Source: Metallyticus violacea
Taxonomy: Eukaryota > Arthropoda > Insecta > Mantodea > Metallyticidae
Assembly: GCA_030762175.1 (NCBI GenBank)
Contig: CM060834.1
Location: forward strand, 67,313,501-67,377,500
DNA: 64,000 bases
Reading direction: 5' to 3'
Part shown: positions 1-8,764 of the stretch, piece by piece
Numbering within the stretch: the stretch's first letter is position 1
Layout: every line of letters starts with the position of its first letter
Translations under genes and position numbers: made by a program
Notes under the pieces: model-generated
Told to the model about the DNA's origin: nothing
The model's input: the letters and a program-made list of their open reading frames with translations, nothing else
Databases searched by the model: none

Positions 1-52
1 ACTAGTTTGATAGCCTCAGTAAAGCATATGATGCGCAAAGAATCTCGAAAAG

Positions 53-67
53 AAAAAAAAATTTTTT
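53..67 (+). other. A-run/T-run block of the monomer (A9T6 here)
   Basis: An uninterrupted A-run switches directly to a T-run just before the palindrome. Forms seen include A10T5, A9T6, A8T7, A7T8 and A6-G-T8. In most monomers inspected the total stays at 15 bp while the switch point slides. Exceptions include A6GGT6 (14 bp, for example near 2,560), A7T9 (16 bp near 9,075) and A10TAT6 (18 bp near 22,801). AnTn blocks of this kind are known to curve DNA and disfavour nucleosomes. That role is an inference here. Confidence 0.85.
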
Positions 68-85
68 CGAAGTTTGGAAACTTCG
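68..85 (+). repeat. 18-bp palindrome in the monomer
   Basis: CGAAGTTT and AAACTTCG are exact reverse complements separated by GG, giving an 8-bp dyad with a 2-bp centre. It recurs in most monomers. One monomer class carries AAACGTCG in the right arm, breaking one pair. Other variants are AAACTTTG, AAACTTCA, AAACTTCC and GAGGTTTGG. The dyad could be a binding site for a dimeric protein or could extrude a small hairpin. The sequence shows only the symmetry. Confidence 0.9.
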
Positions 86-97
86 TTAGAATCACTT
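81..97 (+). other. CENP-B-box-like segment (incomplete)
   Basis: CTTCGTTAGAATC matches the first 13 positions of the mammalian CENP-B box (YTTCGTTGGAARC) at 11 sites, including TTCG and the key A and C. The following four bases are ACTT where the box has GGGA, so 6 of the 9 bases usually called essential are present. The TTTGAATC class also scores 11 of 13. The segment overlaps the right arm of the palindrome. The match may be chance, because part of it is forced by the palindrome, and CENP-B itself is known from mammals. Confidence 0.35.
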
Positions 98-2639
98 TTT
101 TTCCGTTCTTATTTGAGATAACTGGTTCTCTTTCATTATACTAGTTTGATAGCCTCAGTAAAGCATATTATGCGCAAAGAATCTCGAAAAGAAAAAAGTT
201 TTTTTTCGAAGTTTGGAAACTTCCTTAGAATCACTTTTTTTCCGTTCTTATTTGAGATAACTGGTTCTCTTTCATTATACTAGTTTGATAGCCTCAGTAA
301 AGCATATTATGCGCAAAGAATCTGGAAAAGAAAAAAAATTTTTTTCGAAGTTTGGAAACTTCGTTTGAATAACTTTTTTTTCCGTTCTTATTTGAGATAA
401 CTGGTTCTCTTTCATTATATTAGTTTGATAGCCTCAGTAAAGCATATTATGCGCAAAGAATCTGGAAAAGAAAAAAAATTTTTTTCGAAGTTTGGAAACT
501 TCGTTAGAATCACTTTTTTCCGTTCTTATTTGAGATAACTGGTTCTCTTTCATTATACTAGTTTGATAGCCTCAGTAAAGCATATTATGCGCAAAGAATC
601 TGGAAAAGAAAAAAAATTATTTTCGAAGTTTGGAAACTTCGTTAGAATCACTTTTTTTCCGTTCTTAATTGAGATAACTGGTTCTCTTTCATTATACTAG
701 TTTGATAGCCTCAGTAAAGCATATTATGCACAAAGAAATTCGAAAAGAAAAAAGTTTTTTTTTGAAGTTTGGAAACTTCGTTTGAATCACTTTTTTTCCG
801 TTCTTATTTGAGATAATTGGTTCTCTTTCATTATACTAGTTTGATAGGCTCAGTAAAGCATATTATGCGCAAAGAATCTCGAAAAGATTAAAAAAATTTT
901 TTCGAAGTTTGGAATCGTCGTTTGAATCACTTTTTTCCGTTCTTATTTGAGATTACTGGTTCTCTTTCATTATACTAGTTTGATAGCCTCAGCAAAGCAT
1001 ATTATGCGCAAAGAATCTCGAAAAGAAAAAAAATTTTTTTCGAAGTTTGGAAACTTCGTTAGAATCACTTTTTTTCCGTTCTTATTTGAGATAACTGGTT
1101 CTCTTTCATTATACTAGTTTGATAGCCTCAGTAAAGCATATTATGCGCAAAGAATCTCGAAAAGAAAAAAAATTTTTTTCGAAGTTTGGAAACGTTGTTT
1201 TAATCACTTTTTTCCGTTCTTATTTGAGATTACTGGTTCTCTTTCATTATAGTAGTTTGATAGCCTCAGAAAAGCATATTATGCACAAAGAATCTCGAAA
1301 AGAAAAAAAATTTTTTTCGAAGTTTGGAAACTTCGTTAGAATCACTTTTTTTCCGTTCTTAATTGAGATAACTGGTTCTCTTTCATTATACTAGTTTGAT
1401 AGCCTCAGTAAAGCATATTATGCGCAAAGAATCTCGAAAAGAAAAAAGTTTTTTTTTGAAGTTTGGAAACTTCGTTTGAATCACTTTTTTTCCGTTCTTA
1501 TTTGAGATAACTGGTTCTCTTTCATTATACTAGTTTGATAGCCTCAGCAAAGCATATTATGCGCAAAGAATCTCGAAAAGAAAAAAAAATTTTTTCGAAG
1601 TTTGGAAACTTCGTTAGAATCACTTTTTTTCCGTTCTTATTTGAGATAACTGGTTCTCTTTCATTATACTAGTTTGATAGGCTCAGCAAAGCATATTATG
1701 CGCAAAGAATCTCGAAAAGAAAAAAATTTTTTTTCGAAGTTTGGAAACTTCGTTTGAATGACTTTTTTTCCGTTCTTATTTGAGATAACTGGTTCTCTTT
1801 CATTATACTAGTTTGATAGCCTCAGTAAAGCATATTATGCGCAAAGAATATGGAAAAGAAAAAAAATTTTTTTCGAAGTTTGGAAACTTCGTTAGAATCA
1901 CTTTTTTTCCGTTCTTATGTGAGATAACTGGTTCTCTTTCCATATACTAGTTTGATAACCTCAGAAAAGGATATTATGCGCAAAGAATCTCGAAAAGAAA
2001 AAAGTTTTTTTTCGAAGTTTGGAAACTTCGTTTGAATCACTTTTTTTTCCGTTCTTATTTGAGATAACTGGTTCTCTTTCATTATACTAGTTTGATAGCC
2101 TCAGCAAAGCATATTATGCGCAAAGAATCTCGAAAAGAAAAAAAATTTTTTTCGAAGTTTGGAAACTTCGTTAGAATCACTTTTTTTCCGTTCTTATTTG
2201 AGATAACTGGTTCTCTTTCATTATACTAGTTTGATAGCCTCAGTAAAGCATATTATGCGCAAAGAATCTCGAAAAGAAAAAAAATTTTTTTCGAAGTTTG
2301 GAAACGTTGTTTTAATCACTTTTTTCCGTTCTTATTTGAGATTACTGGTTCTCTTTCATTATAGTAGTTTGATAGCCTCAGAAAAGCATATTATGCACAA
2401 AGAATCTCGAAAAGAAAAAAAATTTTTTTCGAAGTTTGGAAACTTCGTTAGAATCACTTTTTTTCCGTTCTTATTTGAGATAACTGGTTCTCTTTCATTA
2501 TACTAGTTTGATAGCCTCAGTAAAGCATATTATGCGCAAAGAATCTCGAAAAGAAAAAAGGTTTTTTCGAAGTTTGGAAACTTTGTTTGAATGACTTTTT
2601 TTCCGTTCTTATTTGAGATAACTGGTTCTCTTTCATTAT

Positions 2640-3056
2640 ACTAGTTTGATAGACTCAGTAAAGCATATTATGCGCAAAGAATATGGAAAAGAAAAAAAAT
2701 TTTTTTCGAAGTTTGGAAACTTCTTTAGAATCACTTTTTTTCCGTTCTTATGTGAGATAACTGGTTCTCTTTCCATATACTAGTTTGATAACCTCAGAAA
2801 AGGATATTATGCGCAAAGAATCTCGAAAAGAAAAAAGTTTTTTTTCGAAGTTTGGAAACTTCGTTTGAATCACTTTTTTTTCCGTTCTTATTTGAGATAA
2901 CTGGTTCTCTTTCATTATATTAGTTTGATAGCGACAGTAAAGCATATTATGCGCAAAGAATCTGGAAAAGAAAAAAAAATTTTTTCGAAGTTTGGAAACT
3001 TCGTTAGAATCACTTTTTTCCATTCTTATTTGAGATAACTGGTTCTCTTTCATTAT
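2640..3056 (+). repeat. Representative anchor trimer (AATATGG / AAGGATATT / GCGACAG)
   Basis: Three consecutive monomers (starts 2,640, 2,779 and 2,919) form a recognisable set. The first has GAATATGGAAAAG and TTATGTGAG. The second has GATAACCTCAGAAAAGGA and an A6-G-T8 block. The third starts ATTAGT with GCGACAG or GCGTCAG plus a TGGAAAAG head. The set recurs about every 1.5-4 kb on both sides of the 22.8 kb boundary, for example near 9.2, 11.1, 12.2, 14.0, 17.5, 20.1, 22.1, 24.0, 25.5, 29.0, 36.0, 38.2, 41.5, 43.7, 47.3, 51.2, 54.0, 58.2 and 62.9 kb. Partial versions lacking one or two members occur near 32.07 and 33.3 kb. Confidence 0.8.
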
Positions 3057-3748
3057 ACTAGTTTGATAGCCTCAGTAAAGCATATTATGCGCAAAGAATC
3101 TCGAAAAGAAAAAAATTTTTTTTCGAAGTTTGGAAACGTCGTTTGAATCACTTTTTTCCGTTCTTATTTGAGATTACTGGTTCTCTTTCATTATAGTATA
3201 ATGATAGCCTCAGAAAAGCATATTATGCACAAAGAATATCGAAAAGAAAAAAAATTTTTTTGGAAGTTTGGAAACTTCGTTAGAAACACTTTTATTCCGT
3301 TCTTATTTGAGATAACTGGTTCTCTTTCATTATACTAGTTTGATAGCCTCAGAAAAGCATATTATGCGCAAAGAATCTCGAAAAGAAAAAAAGTTTTTTT
3401 CGAAGTTTGGAAACTTCGTTTGAATCACTTTTTTTCCGTTCTTATTTGAGATAACTGGTTCTCTTTCATTATACTAGTTTGATAGCCTCAGTAAAGCATA
3501 TTATGCATAAAGAATCTCGAAAAGAAAAAAGTTTTTTTTCGAAGTTTGGAAACTTCGTTTGAATCACTTTTTTTCCGTTCTTATTTGAGATAACTGGTTC
3601 TCTTTCATTATACTAGTTTGATAGCCTCAGTAAAGCATATTATGCCCAAAGAATTCGAAAAGAAAAAAATTTTTTTTCGAAGTTTGGAAACTTCATTAGA
3701 ATCACTTTTTTCCGTTCTTATTCGAGATAACTGGTTCTCTTTCATTAT

Positions 3749-4167
3749 ACTAGTTTGATAGCTGTAGAAAAGGATATTATGCGCAAAGAATCTCGAAAAG
3801 AAAAAAAAAAAATTTTTCGAAGTTTGGAAACTTCATTAGAATAACTTTTTTTCCGTTCTTATTCGAGATAACTGGTTCTCTTTCATTATACTAGTTTGAT
3901 AGCCTCAGAAAAGCATATTATGCCCAAAGAATCTCGAAAAGAAAAAAATTTTTTTCGAAGTTTGGAAACTACATTAGAATCACTTTTTTTCCGTTCTTAT
4001 TCGAGATAACTGGTTCGCTTTAATTATACTAATTTGATAGCCTCAGAAAAGCATATTATGCGCAAAGAATCTCGAAAAGAAAAAAAATTTTTTTTGTAGT
4101 TTGGAAACTTCGTTAGAATCACTTTTTTTCCGTTCTTATTTGAGATAACTGGTTCTCTTTCATTATA
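3749..4167 (+). repeat. Three-monomer connector block, copy 1
   Basis: The three monomers carry private variants in fixed order: GCTGTAG with AAACTTCATTAGAATAAC and TTATTCGAG; then AAACTACATTAG with GGTTCGCTTTAAT; then an ACTAATTTG start with a TTTTGTAGTTTGG arm that destroys the palindrome. The block ends with an extra A (TTATAACTAG, near 4,166). The monomer before it (about 3,641-3,748) also has the private GCCCAAAGAATTCG, giving 10 bases where others read CTCG. The same block is at 14,565, 42,204 and 44,700. Confidence 0.85.
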
Positions 4168-7100
4168 ACTAGTTTGATAGCCTCAGTAAAGCATATGATG
4201 CGCAAAGAATCTCGAAAAGAAAAAAAATTTTTTTCGAAGTTTGGAAACTTCGTTAGAATCACTTTTTTTCCGTTCTTATTTGAGATAACTGGTTCTCTTT
4301 CATTATACTAGTTTGATAGCCTCAGTAAAGCATATTATGCGCAAAGAATCTCGAAAAGAAAAAAGTTTTTTTTCGAAGTTTGGAAACTTCGTTTGAATCA
4401 CTTTTTTTCCGTTCTTATTTGAGATAACTGGTTCTCTTTCATTATACTAGTTTGACAGCCTCAGTAAAGCATATTATGCGCAAAGAATCTCGAAAAGAAA
4501 AAAAATTTTTTTCGAAGTTTGGAAATTTCGTTAGAATCACTTTTTTTCCGTTCTTATTTGAGATAACTGGTTCTCGTTCATTATACTAGTTTGTTAGCCT
4601 CAGTTAAGCATATTATGCGCAAAGAATCTCGAAAAGAAAAAAAAATTTTTTCGAAGTTTGGAAACTTCCTTAGAATCACTTTTTTTCCGTTCTTATTTGA
4701 GATAACTGTTTCTCTTTCATTATACTAGTTTGATAGCCTCAGTAAAGCATATTATGCGCAAAGAATCTGGAAAAGAAAAAAAATTTTTTTCGAAGTTTGG
4801 AAACTTCGTTTGAATCACTTTTTTTTCCGTTCTTATTTGAGATAACTGGTTCTCTTTCATTATATTAGTTTGATAGCCTCAGTAAAGCATATTATGCGCA
4901 AAAAATCTGGAAAAGAAAAAAAATTTTTTTCGAAGTTTGGAAACTTCGTTAGAATCACTTTTTTCCGTTCTTATTTGAGATAACTGGTTCTCTTTCATTA
5001 TACTAGTTTGATAGCCTCAGTAAAGCATATTATGCGCAAAGAATCTGGAAAAGAAAAAAAATTATTTTCGAAGTTTGGAAACTTCGTTAGAATTACTTTT
5101 TTTCCGTTCTTAATTGAGATAACTGGTTCTCTTTCATTATACTAGTTTGATAGCCTCAGTAAAGCATATTATGCGCAAAGAAATTCGAAAAGAAAAAAGT
5201 TTTTTTTTGAAGTTTGGAAACTTCGTTTGAATCACTTTTTTTCCGTTCTTATTTGAGATAACTGGTTCTCTTTCATTATACTAGTTTGATAGGCTCAGTA
5301 AAGCATATTTTGCGCAAAGAATCTCGAAAAGATTAAAAAAAATTTTCGAAGTATGGAATCGTCGTTTGAATCACTTTTTTCCGTTCTTATTTGAGATTAC
5401 TGGTTCTCTTTCATTATACTAGTTTGATAGCCTCAGCAAAGCATATTATGCGCAAAGAATCTCGAAAAGAAAAAAAATTTTTTTCGAAGTTTGGAAACTT
5501 CGTTAGAATCACTTTTTTTCCGTTCTTATTTGAGATAACTGGTTCTCTTTCATTATACTAGTTTGATAGCCTCAGTAAAGCATATTATGCGCAAAGAATC
5601 TCGAAAAGAAAAAAAATTTTTTTCGAAGTTTGGAAACGTTGTTTTAATCACTTTTTTCCGTTCTTATTTGAGATTACTGGTTCTCTTTCATTATAGAAGT
5701 TTGATAGCCTCAGAAAAGCATATTATGCACAAAGAATCTCGAAAAGAAAAAAAATTTTTTTCGAAGTTTGGAAACTTCGTTAGAATCACTTTTTTTCCGT
5801 TCTTATTTGAGATAACTGGTTCTCTTTCATTATACTAGTTTGATAGCCTCAGCAAAGCATATTATGCGCAAAGAATCTGGAAAAGAAAAAAAATTATTTT
5901 CGAAGTTTGGAAACTTCGTTAGAATCACTTTTTTTCCGTTCTTAATTGAGATAACTGGTTCTCTTTCATTATACTAGTTTGATAGCCTCAGTAAAGCATA
6001 TTATGCGCAAAGAATCTCGAAAAGAAAAAAGTTTTTTTTTGAAGTTTGGAAACTTCGTTTCAATCACTTTTTTTCCGTTCTTATTTGAGATAACTGGTTC
6101 TCTTTCATTATACTAGTTTGATAGCCTCAGCAAAGCATATTATGCGCAAAGAATCTCGAAAAGAAAAAAAATTTTTTCGAAGTTTGGAAACTTCGTTAGA
6201 ATCACTTTTTTTCCGTTCTTATTTGAGATAACTGGTTCTCTTTCATTATACTAGTTTGATAGGCTCAGCAAAGGATATTATGCGCAAAGAATCTCGAAAA
6301 GAAAAAAATTTTTTTTCGAAGTTTGGAAACTTCGTTTGAATGACTTTTTTTCCGTTTCTATTTGAGATAACTGGTTCTCTTTCATTATACTAGTTTGATA
6401 GCCTCAGTAAAGCATATTATGCGCAAAGAATATGGAAAAGAAAAAAAATTTTTTTCGAAGTTTGGAAACTTCGTTAGAATCACTTTTTTTCCGTTCTTAT
6501 GTGAGATAACTGGTTCTCTTTCCATATACTAGTTTGATAACCTCAGAAAAGGATATTATGCGCAAAGAATCTCGAAAAGAAAAAAGTTTTTTTTCGAAGT
6601 TTGGAAACTTCGTTTGAATCACTTTTTTTTCCGTTCTTATTTGAGATAACTGGTTCTCTTTCATTATACTAGTTTGATAGCCTCAGCAAAGCATATTATG
6701 CGCAAAGAATCTCGAAAAGAAAAAAAATTTTTTTCGAAGTTTGGAAACTTCGTTAGAATCACTTTTTTTCCGTTCTTATTTGAGATAACTGGTTCTCTTT
6801 CATTATACTAGTTTGATAGCCTCAGTAAAGCATATTATGCGCAAAGAATCTCGAAAAGAAAAAAAATTTTTTTCGAAGTTTGGAAACGTTGTTTTAATCA
6901 CTTTTTTCCGTTCTTATTTGAGATTACTGGTTCTCTTTCATTATAGTAGTTTGATAGCCTCAGAAAAGCATATTATGCACAAAGAATCTCGAAAAGAAAA
7001 AAAATTTTTTTCGAAGTTTGGAAACTTCGTTAGAATCACTTTTTTTCCGTTCTTATTTGAGATAACTGGTTCTCTTTCATTATACTAGTTTGATAGCCTC

Positions 7101-8764
7101 AGCAAAGCATATTATGCGCAAAGATTCTCGAAAAGAAAAAAAAATTTTTTCGAAGTTTGGAAACTTCGTTAGAATCACTTTTTTTCCGTTCTTATTTGAG
7201 ATAACTGGTTCTCTTTCATTATACTAGTTTGATAACCTCAGTAAAGCATATTATGCGCAAAGAATCTGGAAAAGAAAAAAAATTATTTTCGAAGTTTGGA
7301 AACTTCGTTAGAATCACTTTTTTTCCGTTCTTAATTGAGATAACTGGTTCTCTTTCATTATACTAGTTTGATAGCCTCAGTAAAGCATATTATGCGCAAA
7401 GAATCTCGAAAAGAAAAAAGTTTTTTTTTGAAGTTTGGAAACTTCGTTTGAATCACTTTTTTTCCGTTCTTATTTGAGATAACTGGTTCTCTTTCATTAT
7501 ACTAGTTTGATAGGCTCAGTAAAGCATATTATGCGCAAAGAATCTCGAAAAGAAAAAAAATTTTTTCGAAGTTTGGAATCGTCGTTTGAATCACTTTTTT
7601 CCGTTCTTATTTGAGATTACTGGTTCTCTTTCATTATAGTAGTTTGATAGCCTCAGAAAAGCATATTATGCACAAAGAATCTCGAAAAGAAAAAAAATTT
7701 TTTTCGAAGTTTGGACACTTCGTTAGAATCACTTTTTTTCCGATCTTATTTGAGATAACCGGTTCTCTTTCATTATACTAGTTTGATAGCCTCAGCAAAG
7801 CATATTATTTGCAAAGAATCTCGAAAAGAAAAAAAATTTTTTTCGAAGTTTGGAAACTTCGTTAGAATCACTTTTTTTCCGTTCTTATTTGAGATAACTG
7901 GTTCTCTTTCATTATACTAGTTTGATAGCCTCAACAAAGCATATTATGCGCAAAGAATCTCGAAAAAAAAAAATTTTTTTCGAAGTTTGGAAACTTCGTT
8001 AGAATCACTTTTTTTCCGTTCTTATTTGAGATAACTGGTTCTCTTTCATTATACTAGTTTGATAGGCTCAGTAAAGCATATTATGCGCAAAGAATCTCGA
8101 AAAGAAGAAAATTTTTTTTCGAAGTTTGGAAACTTTGTTTGAATGACTTTTTTTCCGTTCTTATTTGAGATAACTGGTTCTCTTTCATTATACTAGTTTG
8201 ATAGCCTCAGTAAAGCATATTATGCGCAAAGAATATGGAAAAGAAAAAAAATTTTTTTCGAAGTTTGGAAACTTCGTTAGAATCACTTTTTTTCCGTTCT
8301 TATTTGAGATAACTGGTTCTCTTTCATTATACTAGTTTGATAGCCTCAGTAAAGCATATTATGCGCAAAGAATCTGGAAAAGAAAAAAAATTATTTTCGA
8401 AGTTTGGAAACTTCGTTAGAATCACTTTTTTCCGTTCTTAATTGAGATAACTGGTTCTCTTTCATTATACCAGTTTGATAGCCTCAGTAAAGCATATTAT
8501 GCGCAAAGAATCTCGAAAAGAAAAAAGTTTTTTTTTGAAGTTTGGAAACTTCGTTAGAATCACTTTTTTTCCGTTCTTATTTGAGATAACTGGTTCTCTT
8601 TCATTATACTAGTTTGATAGGCTCAGTAAAGCATATTATGCGCAAAGAATCTCGAAAAGAAAAAAAATTTTTGCGAAGTTTGGAATCGTCGTTTGAATCA
8701 CTTTTTTCCGTTCTTATTTGAGATTACTGGTTCTCTTTCATTATACTAGTTTGATAGCCTCAGC
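4168..8764 (+). repeat. Left HOR family A, copy 2 (~33 monomers)
   Basis: This copy starts with the same CATATGATG monomer as positions 1 and 14,984 and follows the same order of variants. Relative to copy 1 the offset grows from 4,167 to 4,444 by 5,563, which means two extra monomers. Further on it runs into monomers that resemble family B (GGACACTTCG with CCGATCTT near 7,730). The right end is placed where the 3,050-bp repeat begins. Confidence 0.65.

Larger units (their letters stand above)
1..139 (+). repeat. Representative satellite monomer (139 bp)
   Basis: This is the first complete monomer and is close to the commonest type. Its parts are a head from ACTAGTTTGATAGCCTCAG to GAAAAG (1-52), an A9T6 block (53-67), the palindrome CGAAGTTTGGAAACTTCG (68-85), TTAGAATCAC (86-95), a T7 run (96-102) and a tail from CCGTTCTTATTTGAGATAAC to CTTTCATTAT (103-139). 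The start was chosen at ACTAGT because that hexamer, a SpeI recognition sequence, occurs once in most monomers; variants read ATTAGT or AGTAGT. One feature particular to this copy is CATATGATG (usually CATATTATG), which recurs at the starts of the copies at 4,168 and 14,984. Because 139 is not a multiple of three, reading frame shifts at each monomer. Confidence 0.95.
1..3748 (+). repeat. Left HOR family A, copy 1 (~27 monomers)
   Basis: This copy begins with the CATATGATG monomer and matches the segment starting at 14,984 (offset 14,983) and that at 4,168 (offset 4,167). The offsets shift by whole monomers further in: 2,231 pairs with 17,075 (offset 14,844) and with 6,813, and 1,119 pairs with 5,563. 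The copies therefore differ by gain or loss of single monomers. The window starts inside the array, so the true left end of this repeat is unknown. Confidence 0.75.

Noticed and set aside
68..102. Rho-independent terminator (palindrome plus T-run)
   Set aside because: The stem is AT-rich with a 2-bp centre, the T-run starts 10 bases after it, and it recurs in almost every monomer with no gene upstream.
1..139. Assignment to a known satellite (Arabidopsis 180-bp repeat, primate alpha satellite)
   Set aside because: Unit length and sequence do not match those I know, and the resemblance to alpha satellite is limited to the CENP-B-box-like stretch.
120..150. TATA-like or -10-like motifs (CATTATACTAG, CATATTATG)
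   Set aside because: They recur in nearly every monomer and are expected in AT-rich DNA. No transcript start or gene lies downstream, so they cannot be called promoters.
2748..3053. 101-codon open frame on the minus strand, repeated at 11,209, 14,119 and 17,592
   Set aside because: It is the reverse translation of the anchor trimer and recurs only because the trimer is copied. There is no domain, start context or codon signal beyond the satellite itself.
4166..4168. Possible target-site duplication at the extra A (TTATAACTAG)
   Set aside because: It is a single inserted base with no insertion sequence beside it. It is shared with 14,981, so it is an inherited mark of the duplicated block.
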